A stretch of DNA of 64,000 bases, taken from the NCBI GenBank assembly GCA_029215795.1, contig JARDYH010000007.1:68130763-68194762 (forward strand), written 5' to 3'. Every line of letters begins with the position of its first letter. Position 1 is the stretch's first letter. This document shows, piece by piece, positions 23,692 to 35,807 of this stretch. A program made the position numbers and the translations under genes. The stretch is from Anniella stebbinsi. Taxonomy: Eukaryota > Chordata > Lepidosauria > Squamata > Anniellidae. The notes under the pieces are model-generated. The model saw nothing but the letters and a program-made list of their open reading frames with translations, was not told where the DNA came from and did not search any database.

Positions 23692-23803
23692 AAACATAAG
23701 AAGAGCTCTGCCGGATCAGGCCAAGGGTCCATCTAGTCCAGCCCTCTGTTTACACAGTGGCCCACCAGCTGTCGACCGGGGACCAACAAAGCAGGACATG
23801 AGT
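23692..23803 (-). mobile_element. LINE 3' end fragment (family A), reversed
   Basis: Starts 'cataagaagagctctgccgg', then 'ccatctagtccagccctctg' and 'acacagtggcccaccagctg', the reverse complement of the family A tail. Confidence 0.7.
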
Positions 23804-24019
23804 TTAAAATGAGGCCTCGCCTCCTTCTGAAAGATTCCGGAACGTTCTGCCAGGAAAAGCTTCACCTGCTTAATTTCTGCCTGACAGTGTCCTGGTCTCA
23901 ATGCCCCCTGAAGAAGGCTTTAAAAAACAACACAGGCCAAAACGCATTGGGCTTTGAAATAATGTATTTTAGCATCCTGAGAACGCGTTTCTCCCCCCAC
24001 CCCTTATTTTTGTCCTGAT

Positions 24020-24880
24020 TTGGATGCTCTCCTCCTTTTGGTTTGTAGTCCCAATGCCAGCCATCACTGCATTTGGCCTTCCTAGATATCCAGGTTTATT
24101 TGCCATGGAGTAGGACTCAAACCCAGGGGTTTTTACACAGACGGTTTGTGATCATTGTTAACAAGCCTGTGCACTTGGGTCTTTCCTGGTATTGACCAAT
24201 CTAAATTTGTGCCTTAGTTAAATTACCTAAATCCAAATTAGGGATTTAATCTGCCTTTGCCTCTCATTAAATACTCTGTTTGTAGGTCCGGCCTGTTTTA
24301 TGTTGCTTCTTAATGAGTACAGTTAAATGATTGCCCCATGCCAATTTCCATTCTGGGGCTCAGGGTGTGTGTGTGTTTGTGGGGGGGGGGTCTAATTACT
24401 AGTTTCTTCTCATTATTATTTTTTAGTTTTCTTTTTTAATGGCAAAATAGTGCTGTTTCATTTTTTAAAATGAAAAGAATAATCACTCTTGGGCACTGGA
24501 AACAGAAACTGCCTGGGGCAGTTAAGAGAGGCAAGGAATTAAGAGGCCATCTATCACCAATCCCTTATCGGAAAGTCAAAAAATAGCCTGAACTTACATG
24601 GAGGAAGCTTTTAATTAACATTGCTGGGGACCTTTGCTGAACAGGACTTACTTATGAGTAAACATTATAGAACAATCTTGGCTATGGGAAAGGACATTGC
24701 TGGATAATATTAATTACGCGCTTGTGTGGAATCATCATTTTTATTCTGCTTCCAGCTCATAATGAAAATGCAATGCCAAAGGGTTCTACGGGGTTCTTTC
24801 TTGGCCACTAATGCAGTCTTAAGAATAAAATACATTTTTGTAGTATTAAAAAAAAAGGTGTAGGCTTATTCTGCCACCTT
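24020..24880. other. Repeat-poor AT-rich island, candidate enhancer
   Basis: About 860 bp with no recognised repeat apart from a short GT/G run at 24,367-24,390. Rich in homeodomain-type cores (TTAATTAA near 24,611, TAATTAC near 24,712, TCATTAAATA near 24,268), set in complex sequence such as 'aagaggccatctatcaccaa' and 'ctgcttccagctcataatga'. This is what a conserved non-coding element near a developmental gene such as MEIS3 looks like, but conservation cannot be seen from one sequence. Confidence 0.35.
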
Positions 24881-25159
24881 GTGGCCAGTACCCCTTATGT
24901 CTGCACGTTTTAACATTACAAACCTGTGCAAATGTTTTACAACTTGACCTGCCATGGCTTCCCTCAAAGAATATTGCCCAACTTTACAGAAGACAGTCCC
25001 CTATTTGAAGGCATCCTCTATCTGAAGAGCTTTAGTCCAAGGCTGCTTTAGATAACCCTAAGAAAGGAGGGTCTTGTTACCCTTCAACACTTACCACCTG
25101 GACCAGGTGTGCCCGCAAATTAACTGGCCACAGTCTTCCCCACAATGGGGCGATGTATT

Positions 25160-25320
25160 GTGTTTCTAATGAATTTATGGTGATTATTTTTAAATTTGAC
25201 TTTCTTCTGTATAAATTAGCAAGTGCAAATTGTATGCAAATTGGCGCCCTCTTTTGGGTGATGCATTCCCCACCCCATGCCTCTTTCTCTTTGGCAACGC
25301 ATAAGTAGCTACGTCCCCTG
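25160..25320. repeat. Octamer-bearing dispersed repeat
   Basis: Shares 'tctgtataaattagcaagtg' and 'caaattgtatgcaaattggc' with 44,800-44,940 and 20,210-20,335. Confidence 0.5.
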
Positions 25321-25363
25321 GAATGGTACGTTTCAAAATTCCCAGCCAGGGAAGCTGTACATC

Positions 25364-25869
25364 TAGGGTGACCAACTGTCAGGATTTCCCCAGATTTGTG
25401 CTGGGTTTTTGTTGTTGTTGTTGTTGTTGTTGTATCCTGGGTGTCAGGGGATATTTTCTGTAATTTTCTATAATGTCCTGGAATGAGACGCTTTCCTCTT
25501 TAAGTCCGCCATTAGTGTGGCGAGGGGAATGACGTGCTTTCTGGAGGCACGTCATTCCTCTCCACTGCTCCAATGGGGGCCTTGAAGGGGAAAGCGTGTC
25601 ATTCCTGGATATTATAGAAAAGGCCCCAATTGGAGCAGTGGGGGGGGGGGAGGGTCGGGAATGACACGCTTTCCCTTCCAATCGGGGCAGAGGAGGGGGA
25701 AATGTGCTTTCCCGCCACCTCCGCATTGCTCCAATCTGGGCCTTAAAGGTGCCAATTGGAACAGTGAGGTGGGGGGGGGGAATGACACACTTTCTGGAGG
25801 CCCCGGACAGCCGCTTTCCCACCCCCACTGGGTGTCCTCTTTTTGGGTTTCCCAAATAGGGTCACCCTA
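25364..25869. mobile_element. hAT/Tip100-like element with TAGGGTGACC ends
   Basis: Begins TAGGGTGACCAACTGTCAGG and ends GGGTCACCCTA. The interior differs from the 8,279 family: it has a (GTT)n run at about 25,409-25,433 and repeated 'ggaatgacacgctttc'/'cattcct' blocks in both orientations around 'gcccc-aattggagcagt'. No clean target duplication was found. Confidence 0.6.
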
Positions 25870-26559
25870 ACATAACTACACCACAAGCAAACTGGAAATT
25901 ATAGTTCCAAGTTTGTTTGGTGTGCAGTTATGTCTTTAGAATAAAGGATGTAGTGATTTTGTTCAGCCCTTTTGTGTCGGTGTTTTGTGGATTGTCAGGG
26001 GTCTTTTGTTTCATCATCTGCTCATTGACAGAATCGGATTGGGGGGGTGCATTAGTGTAAGTGCAAATTTGCACACACCCACACCCACACCCCCCAAGTA
26101 AAAAAAAATGTTGGAGTTCTGCAGAATCCACGTGCCTCAGAAAAAAACCTGGCCCGCTGTGGAATATGCAAATCAGCTGAGTAAACATCTGAACGCATCT
26201 GGATCTGTTGGAGATTTCTGCTGACATCCCTGCTTAGAATCTCTGTGGGTTTGAAGCCAAAGAAACTATGAACCAAGGTTTAATTGCAGGTTTAAGCAGG
26301 GAAGAGACCTCTGACCACATGAACAAGAAGGTTGAAAATTTGCAGAGTTGAGCCACTCCGCCTTCCTCTCTGTTCCTCCATCCTCCAATGTTTCCGCCTA
26401 ATGAAGAAACTCCATATTAAACTTCAAATGTTGCTTTCGGCCAACTTGTGACACATTTCAAGGGCCGTTCAGAACCCCTGCTTGGAAATTTCACTCATGT
26501 TATCGCAATGTTTCTGAGTTTCTTCAAAATGCCTAAACGGCTTGGGGCCAGGTTATCTG

Positions 26560-27020
26560 AAGAAAGAAACGCCTTCTCCCATATGTGCCTGCCCAGACCC
26601 AAAGATCATCCTCGGGGGTCCTTCTCCGTGAGCCCCTGCCAAAGGCAGGTGTCTACCAGAAGGAGGGCCTTCTCTGCTGCAGTACCCAGGCTGTGGCATA
26701 AGCTCCCTAGAGAGGTTTGCCTGGCACCTACATTATACTCCTTTCAACACCAGGTGAAGACCTTTTTATTTTCTCAGTACTTTAACAGTTTATAATTTTG
26801 GTCTTTTAACTTTGCTGTTTTAAATCTGTATAAATCTCTGCATTGCTGCTCGGTTTTACCCTGGTTGTACTTTTGTACTGTATTTTTATATTGCGTTTTT
26901 ATACTGTTCTTTGTTTTATACTTTGATTCATGTCTGATGGTTTTAACTTTTGTGAAATGCCCAGAGAGTTTCGGCTATTGGGCAGTATAGAAATGCAATC
27001 AATCAATCAATCAATCCTGT
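26560..27020 (+). mobile_element. L2-like LINE 3' end (family B)
   Basis: Frame with 'TRRRAFSAAVPRLWHKLPRE' and 'HQVKTFLFSQYFNSL', then 'gtgaaatgcccagagagttt', 'cggctattgggcagtataga' and a (CAAT)n tail. Confidence 0.8.
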
Positions 27021-27276
27021 TTCACCAGAGGAACCTCCAAATTTAGTTGCAGTGATTCCTTCCCTGCCATCCCATCTCCCTGTTGCCTTTTTAACAATTG
27101 ATTTCCTTCCTGCTCCAAGTTTGCATTTCAGGCGATTTGGAATGTGCATTATTTAACATACATGAATTCCCATTTCCAAGTGTCTGGTGCAAATGATCTA
27201 ATTATATACTCCAGAGCATGCAATCCCAAGGGATGTAAATCTAAAAAGTCAAAGAGAAGTTTGTCTTGGAAATAAC

Positions 27277-30262
27277 TAGGGGTGTGCATCGGATCGGATC
27301 CGATCCACGATCCGAATCCGATCCGACCCAAAATCGGGAAAATCCGATCCGATCCGATCCGATCCGGACAACCTCCGATCCGATCCGATCCGATCCGATG
27401 AGGTCCGATCCGGATCGGACGCCATTTTGAATGCTTTTTCCCATAGCCAAGTATTGTTTTACAAAAACGCCTATAACTTTTTCATTTTTAAAGATAGAAG
27501 GATGAAACTTGGGCACATTGTAGACTGGTTAGGGGTAGTTATCTGTGAGAAATTTCAGAAAGATTGGTGCATGCATTTTGTGGCAATTAATTTTTTAATA
27601 AATACCCAGGAATGCCTATAACTTTGTCATTTTTAAAGTTACACACATGAAACTTTGCCACATTGTAGGGGGTACCTTGGGACCTATGTGTGTGAAATTT
27701 CAGAAACGTAGGTGCTTGTCTTGTGTGGCAATTAATTTTTAGAAAAATGGGTAGTAGTGGGGTAAATACAGTTACGCCTCCCATTTTTTTATTTTTGAAG
27801 ATACAAACAGGAAACTTGGGCACATTACAGGTACCACTTGCCTTGATATGTGTGTGAAATTTCAGAAACATTGGAGCTTTCCTTGTGTGGCAATTAATTT
27901 TTGAAACAATGAGGAAAGAAACACCTATAACTTTGTCATTTTTAAAGTTACACACATGAAACTTTGCCACATTGTAGGTGGTACCTTGGGACCCATGTGT
28001 GTGAAATTTCAGAAACATAGGTGCTTGCCTTGTGTGGCAATTAATTTTTTAATAAATACCCAGGAATGCCTATAACTTTGTCATTTTTAAAGTTACACAC
28101 ATGAAACTTTGCCACATTGTAGGCGGTACCTTGGGACCTATGTGTGTGAAATTTCGGAAACGTAGGTGCTTGTCTTGTGTGGCAATTAATTTTAGAAAAA
28201 TGGGTAGTGGTGGGGTAAATACAGTTACGCCTCCCACTTTTTTATTTTTGAAGATACAAACAGGAAACATGGGCACATTACAGGTACCACTTGGCTTGAT
28301 ATGTGTGTAAAATTTCAGACAGCTGGGTCCAGGCATGTGGTGGCAAGGTATTTTTGAAACAATGAGGAAAGAAACGCCTATAACTTTTTTATTTTAAAAG
28401 TTAGAAGTCTGAACATTGCTCACTTTGTAGATGGGTTAGGGGTAGATATGTGTCAGAAATTTCAGAATTATAGGTCCAGGCATTTGATGGCTATGGAATT
28501 TTTAAATTACATGTTTCAAAAAAATTTCTACAGAGGCCAGGTCTTCCCCTCCCGCTTCCCGCGAAGAAAAGGAAACACTCTCTCGTCTCGATCCCTTTGA
28601 TCCTTGCTAGTAGTATCCATTACAGGGCTCGTGTTTCCTTTCCTCCTTTCACTTTTCAAGCAGAACGGCTGAGCCTAGCTGAGTTTTGCAGCCATGCGTG
28701 CAAGGAAGGATCACTCTGGTCTCGATCCCTTTGATCCTTGGTAGTATCCATTACAGGGCTCGTGTCTGCTTTCACTTTGTACTCAAGCAGACACGAGCCC
28801 TGTAATGGATACTACCAAGGATCAAAGGGATCGAGACCAGAGTGATCCTTCCTTGCACGCATGGCTGCAAAACTCAGCTAGGCTCAGCCGTTCTGCTTGA
28901 AAAGTGAAAGTAGGAAAGGAAACACGAGCCCTGTAATGGATACTACTAGCAAGGATCAAAGGGATCGAGACGAGAGAGTGTTTCCTTTTCTTCGCGGGAA
29001 GCGGGAGGGGAAGACCTGGCCTCTGTAGAAATTTTTTTGAAACATGTAATTTAAAAATTCCATAGCCATCAAATGCCTGGACCTATAATTCTGAAATTTC
29101 TGACACATATCTACCCCTAACCCATCTACAAAGTGAGCAATGTTCAGACTTCTAACTTTTAAAATAAAAAAGTTATAGGCGTTTCTTTCCTCATTGTTTC
29201 AAAAATACCTTGCCACCACATGCCTGGACCCAGCTGTCTGAAATTTTACACACATATCAAGCCAAGTGGTACCTGTAATGTGCCCATGTTTCCTGTTTGT
29301 ATCTTCAAAAATAAAAAAGTGGGAGGCGTAACTGTATTTACCCCACCACTACCCATTTTTCTAAAATTAATTGCCACACAAGGCAAGCACCTACATTTCC
29401 GAAATTTCACACACATAGGTCCCAAGGTACCGCCTACAATGTGGCAAAGTTTCATGTGTGTAACTTTAAAAATGACAAAGTTATAGGCATTCCTGGGTAT
29501 TTATTAAAAAATTAATTGCCACACAAGGCAAGCACCTACGTTTCCGAAATTTCACACACATGGGTCCCAAGGTACCACCTACAATGTGGCAAAGTTTCAT
29601 GTGTGTAACTTTAAAAATGACAAAGTTATAGGTGTTTCTTTCCTCATTGTTTCAAAAATTAATTGCCACACAAGGAAAGCTCCAATGTTTCTGAAATTTC
29701 ACACACATATCAAGGCAAGTGGTACCTGTAATGTGCCCAAGTTTCCTGTTTGTATCTTCAAAAATAAAAAAATGGGAGGCGTAACTGTATTTACCCCACT
29801 ACTACCCATTTTTCTAAAAATTAATTGCCACACAAGACAAGCACCTACGTTTCTGAAATTTCACACACATAGGTCCCAAGGTACCCCCTACAATGTGGCA
29901 AAGTTTCATGTGTGTAACTTTAAAAATGACAAAGTTATAGGCATTCCTGGGTATTTATTAAAAAATTAATTGCCACAAAATGCATGCACCAATCTTTCTG
30001 AAATTTCTCACAGATAACTACCCCTAACCAGTCTACAATGTGCCCAAGTTTCATCCTTCTATCTTTAAAAATGAAAAAGTTATAGGCGTTTTTGTAAAAC
30101 AATACTTGGCTATGGGAAAAAGCATTCAAAATGGCGTCCGATCCGGATCGGACATCTGGTCCGATCCGATCCGACCAGCCTCCGATCCGATCCGATCCGA
30201 CCCCCCAGGTCCGATTCCGATCCGCTATCCGATCCGATCCGGGGGGTCAGTGCACATCCCTA
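27277..30262. mobile_element. hAT-type foldback element, 2,986 bp, near-perfect palindrome
   Basis: Ends are TAGGGGTGTGCAT (left) and TGCACATCCCTA (right), flanked by a perfect 8-bp duplication GAAATAAC (27269-27276 and 30263-30270), which is diagnostic of the hAT superfamily. The two arms (27,277-28,770 and 28,786-30,262) are near-exact reverse complements around a 15-nt loop (28,771-28,785). Each arm has a subterminal GGATC/CCGATC-rich block of about 130 bp and then seven tandem units of about 145-159 bp (starting near 27,471, 27,616, 27,774, 27,925, 28,070, 28,229 and 28,379). An inner segment follows with a duplicated 'ggatcaaagggatcgaga' motif. There is no transposase gene. The small reading frames inside are products of the repeated units. 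Confidence 0.9.
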
Positions 30263-30451
30263 GAAATAACCACGCTCATTGAGGGTCTCTTTTTTGTTTT
30301 TGTTTTGTTTTTCCTTCAAAATAAAATGTATTCATAAAGTTGTTCATTTTCCTCCATAGGGTAGCATGCAAGCTTTGCTAAACAAGGTAATTTGTTGTGG
30401 TTGTCTGCAAAATGAAGAATAGGCAGAATTCAATATCTTATGGCAACCTGT

Positions 30452-30466
30452 ACACACACAGACACA

Positions 30467-30513
<47 letters not shown>
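30452..30513 (+). repeat. Compound (CA)n(GA)n microsatellite
   Basis: An interrupted CA tract (30,452-30,484) joined directly to a GA tract (30,485-30,513). Confidence 0.95.
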
Positions 30514-30514
<1 letters not shown>

Positions 30515-30889
30515 CTTCAACTGAGAGTTTTAAAAAATAATTAAAAAGTCTGAGCCAGAAAGAACTAGAAAAGAAGAAAAGAGACAGCAGCTGGGTAAAG
30601 ATATTTTCTTTTTTGCCCCCCGCCTTGCTAAACAGAAAGAAGCTACAAAGTCTCTTAGTTTGAAAGTCATCTTCCATTCTGTGCCAAAAGAGGAAGAAGA
30701 GTTAAGAAAACCAGATATTTAAAAACACCACATTTGGTTCCAAGCCCATGACTGGTTAACGCTCCCCCTCACCCCCACTGCCCTCCACAATGCATTAGAA
30801 AATTGTTCCCATATTTTCCACTTCTTAAGAAAGTCAGTGGGGAATTTGAACATCCTTTAAAAACAACAACAACCCACTGGTGCTCAGCT

Positions 30890-31412
30890 GCAAATGGTAC
30901 ACCCAACAACTTCAGTATTGTGTCCAGTTCTGGGCACCACACTTCAAGAAGGATGCAGACAAGCTGAAGGAGGTTCAGAGGAGAGAAACGAGGGTGATCA
31001 GGAGCCTGGAAACAAAGCCCTATGAGGAGAGACTGAAAGAACTGGGCATGTTTAGCCTGGAGAAGAGAAGATTGAGGGGAGACATGATAGCACTCTTCAA
31101 ATACTTGGAAAGTTGTCACAGAGGAGGGCCAGGATCTCTTCTCAATCATCCCAGAGTGCAGGACACTCAAGTTACAGGAAGCCAGATTCCGGCCGGACAT
31201 CAGGAAAAACTTCCTGACTGTTAGAGCAGTACAACAATGGAACCAATGATCTAGGGAGGTGGTGGGCTTTCCCACCCAAGAGGCCTTCAAGAGGCAGCTG
31301 GACAGCCACCTGTCAGGTAGGGTTCAAGGTGGATTCCTGCACTGAACAGGGGGTTGGTCTCGATGGCCTTATAGGCCCCTTCCAACTCTACTATTCTATG
31401 ATTTTATGACAC
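30890..31412 (+). mobile_element. CR1 LINE 3' part
   Basis: Frame with '[20 protein letters not shown]', '[20 protein letters not shown]' and '[13 protein letters not shown]', then a tail with 'gggttggtctcgatggcctt' and 'ctattctatgattttatga'. Confidence 0.88.
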
Positions 31413-32089
31413 TTGAATGCAACTCCCCTCCATGCCCGGAAAGTGTGGGAGCGGTCCTCCCAAGAGGTGGGGTTGCGTCAAAGAAGTGGGCAGGTGAGCA
31501 TCTGCAATGTTAGCCTTGGGTAGGGAACGAAAAGGGCAGGAAAGACAGAATTTCCAATGTGGGTTCGGCCCAACTGTTTAACAAATGGGACATTTGTCCC
31601 AGCTGAGAGTTCTGCAACGGGGTCTAAACAGCAACCTCCTGGGCCTCCTGTGATGGCTGCATTGAGCATCAGGCCCAGCCTTACTCACACACTAGTGGCA
31701 GGTAGGAGCATCTGGGGGAGTCAACTACTCAACTCCCCCATGGCTTTTTGCAGCTTCTCCCTCCTCACTTTAAAAAAGCACCTGGGTGCAAGGTGGTGAA
31801 AATGGGCAAACCAACATTCACCTGTCACAACAGCAGAGTTGAGATGGAGGGCTTTTGGTCCTACCTGTGAAGAGAGGGGGAAATCCTTCCTGACCCTGCT
31901 GCTTTGATGCCTCAACGGAAATGAATCCTTCAATCCGTGTTACCCCCTGCCTCACCCATTCCTTCTCCCTCTCCTTCCTCTGTTCTCTTCCTCCAATGGC
32001 CAACGTCTAGATTGGAAACTCCTTGCGGGCAGGGACCTCCCTCTTTCTGCCAGGTCGCATTGTAAAGTACCATGTGCATTGATGGCTCT

Positions 32090-32440
32090 GGAGCTCAGAA
32101 TCTCTGTCGGCCTATTGCGGAGAAGTTCTTGCAGCGTGCGTTCCAGTGATGGGTGGAGCTGAAGGGAAAAGAGGTGTGGCCAATACAAAAGGGGTGGGGG
32201 CACAAAATACCAACCTGTTTTAGCTTCAAGCTCTCACTGCCAGTAACTCAGTCTTAAGAGAGGCATTTCAACCTTTTTAGATGGGGGGGAATTGCAGAAG
32301 AGGGAGGAAATCACCAGATGATCATGGGCTGGGGAAAAGGGGAATTGAGCATGGCCTTCAGGGCAACCTAAGGGCTAGATTGGGACCTCTAGAGAACTGG
32401 ATTTGACCCATGGACTTGAGGTTCTGCACATCATCTTAAA
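32090..32440 (+). repeat. Dispersed repeat, second copy of the 9,160-9,560 family
   Basis: Shows 'gggtggagctgaagggaaaa', 'gaggtgtggccaatac', 'acctttttagatggggggga' and 'ggccttcagggcaacct'. Confidence 0.45.
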
Positions 32441-32659
32441 TGTAGATATCAGGGTTCCCCATTCCATTCATCCTAAGGCCTTGGGCTGGTGACTGCTTTC
32501 ATAAATAGATGGAACAAAGCAACTGCAAACATTGAGCGGAAAGGTGATTGCACCAAGGAAGATTCAGACAAAGATGAAATACAAGCTGCCTCTCCAGGGA
32601 GAAAGCCGTTGCTATCTGTTCCTGTGCCTTGCCTGTCTCTCTCTGACTTGGAAGAGTCC

Positions 32660-35600
32660 TGAAAAGTGCTTCCATCTTTCCAACCTCACAGAAACCAATA
32701 AATGCAGAATCAGGTGGGGGGGCTTTTAAAACTATAGCCAGCTGCTCCTGGGAGGCAAGGCCAGCCACAGTACAAGGCTTCAGATCATGTCAGCTCCATG
32801 CTGAGACAACATCTCTCCCTAACTCAGCCAGCAGGGCCACTGGGAGTTGTCCATGGTCCTGACTTTGCCTTGACCTGATGTGACTCTTCCTCGCTTGACC
32901 TATCCAGAAGAGACTCAGCTTGATTGGTTCTGCTTCCTCTGTGAATCTCAAGCCCCAGCAGAACCGGAAAGGTCATTTCATCCATCTTGTGGAGTTGAGG
33001 TATTTGTGGCTGAAAATGAGGCCCTACTGGGCAAAAATCAGACTTTGTAAGTGGATGTGATCCAACTTTCAACCTAAAATATGGGCCTTTGGGGATAGTT
33101 GTAAGCTTTCCAAGCCATAGAAGTCTGTCAAGATGGGGCCTAGGCTCCCTGCTTTGGTTTTAGATGCTGAGTCAGACTTGGAGGCAGAACTAGAAGAAGC
33201 CCAGACAAGACAGGGAGCAGGGGAGGAAATTCTCCAAGACTCTCCAGGAGTCAGGGAGGAATCTTCCAAAGAGCTTATCAAACAGGAAGATCAGGCTCAG
33301 AGATCATCTTCCCCCTCCCTCCCCTCCTGGGAACTTGGCCTTTGTCAGAGGAGGAGGAGGGAGCATTGGAATTGACAGATCCCAGAGTCTGCCACAGGAT
33401 CAAACAGGTGGAGTTGAGAGGAGGTGGGAGGCAGTTTGCCAGATTAGCTGTTCAACAGAAACTGTGTCAAGAGAACCTTCCTGAAGGAGGAGTCTGGTAA
33501 AAGCCTGTTTGGCATGGCTAGAAACTGTCCATTTAGTTGATAGGCAACTGCCTTGCTTGGTTTGGCTAATTAAGCTTAGAGGATAACTCCTAGAATTCAC
33601 AGTCACTACAAGTGTGAAGAGGTTTTTTACTGAATAAAAACTTTGTGGATTGCACAGCGAATCTCTTTGTTGCCTCACAGAAGCCCTGCCCGACTTCTGC
33701 ACCTTTCAAGTGAAAATGTCCAGTTAGTCTCCTGGAGAAATGTGACAGGAACTCTTGGATGTTCCCCGGGATTTTGTGTTGTTTGTTTGCTTTGGCACAA
33801 AGCCAGGTCTAAATGGAACTTCAGCCTGAAGATTCTAGTTCTGATGGAGTCTGGATGTTCTTCTTAATCAATTTACTGATAGACATCATAGCAAACTTTG
33901 CTACACTGTATCTTCTGATCAGTAGACCCCTTCTGGGATGAGTTAGCTCAAACTGATGTATCAGTGATTAAGGTGGACATAATCAACCAGTGCTTTTGCA
34001 TAGAGGGGTGGCTGGAGTCTAGGACTGGTAGGTGCTCAGACCAGTTGACCCAGTATCATCTGGTACCAGGACACGGGGACTTCCAGCATCTCTAAACTTG
34101 GCGGGGTACATGCTTGTCCGGAAGAAAAAGTTCAATGGCCGCAGTTTCACCCATCAACCAGTTCACAGAGAACCCTGAAGCGTCAGCTGAAAAGGAAATC
34201 TCTGAGGCCCCACTTAACTGGGCCCTACAGTAGTTGGCCAAATCCACAAAGGGACCCAGCTTGCAATCAGAACCTCCATCTCTGTTTACATTAGGACTCC
34301 ATCTTCTGGAGGGTGTGCCTGTGTGCCTGAGTCATGGTTGACTCAGAAGCCTTTTCTCTAGCCCCCATATCCTTATCTAGGCCATAAGTGGTCACCCATT
34401 GATGTCCAGTCATATAAAGCAAGAAAACCAAGGTGTGTGGACCAAAACCCAGAATGGGTTGTCCTTTGATGTACTGACTTCCCTGAATTGTCCTATCATG
34501 TTGCTTGATGGAGGTGGTGGGTCACCTAGCTAGCTCAGCATGACCCTGCCCTCTGCCGGAGTGACCAACCCATGTAGTTTCATCAAAACATGATGCAGTT
34601 GGCAGCCACATTGTCCCTTGACTCCCTCCCCCAAACCCCAGCTCCCATCGAAATACACTTGAAAAAGTGTTTAGTCCAATCAAAGTGAATAACCTACCAC
34701 CCCATTGGCTTTATGGTAGGCTGATTATACCAAAACTGTCAGAACCAAAACTGTATGCTCTCAGAGATTTCCTGGAAAAGAACATGCAGTGAGGCTCATT
34801 TTGCCCTCTGGGTCTCCTGCTGAGGAACCTGTCTTGCTTGTGAAAAAGAAATGTTGGGAACATTATCTATGCAACAACTACCATGCACTGAATAAAATCA
34901 GATTTTTGAAACTGTGCCAGATGTCGCCCCGCATCTCAGATTAAATATCACCTGCTATTATACTACAATTTTAGTGGTGTGGATCCTTCAGCAAAAATGG
35001 CCCCCTTTGTCCCCTGTGTGGGCTCCCCTATTACAGGCAAAATTTCACCACTATCTCTATAACATGTTTCAACGACATGGTTTCCCTGACAAACTCATTT
35101 CTGATTAAGGGCCCCAGTTGTGGTGTGATTCTGGAAGGTACTGTTACAGTTGTTAAAAGTGGGAGTAATGTTTCTCTTCTTCATCATTCACAGTCAGATG
35201 GACTGCACAACTCAGCCCTTCATTGCTATGCAACCAACCAGCAGGACAATTGGACCGTGCTGTTACCCCTCACTGAGTATGCCTACAATTCACTTCATGC
35301 TTCTAGCCATTACACACCTCCTTCTGCAAACTATGGCTTCCATCCTTGCTACTTCACCAGTCATATATGGACATACCTGCAATGACCCAATTCTTGGAAG
35401 AAATATTTGCAGTACAAAAAGTCCTCAAGGACTTTTAGACCAGGCTAAAAATGCAGGAACACACCAACAAAAAAAACAAGGCCAGCCCTTACATTTTGGG
35501 GGGTCATGCCTGGTTTTCCACAAAATAGGACCAGTGTGGTGTAGTGGTTAGAGTTGGACTGGGGCTCAGGAGACCCAGGTTCAAGTCCCTACTCGGCCAT

Positions 35601-35746
35601 AAAGCTCACTGGGTGACTTTGAGCCAGTCACTGACTCTCAGCCTAACCTATCTCACAGGGTTGTTGTTGTGAGGATAAAATGGAAAAGAGGATGATAATA
35701 AAAGCTTCCTTGGGTTCCTTGGAGGAAAAAAGGTGGGCTATAAATG

Positions 35747-35807
<61 letters not shown>

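Noticed and set aside
27471..28510. CRISPR-like or satellite array because of regular ~150-bp repeats.
   Set aside because: The genome is vertebrate, units are contiguous rather than separated by unique spacers, and they lie within a defined transposon with target duplication.
27587..30129. Several 60-143 aa reading frames, mirrored on both strands, with repeated 'CNFKNDKVIG' and 'KFHTH' segments.
   Set aside because: They are translations of the ~150-bp tandem units in the foldback. The same frames appear on both strands because of the palindrome, and no protein family is recognised.
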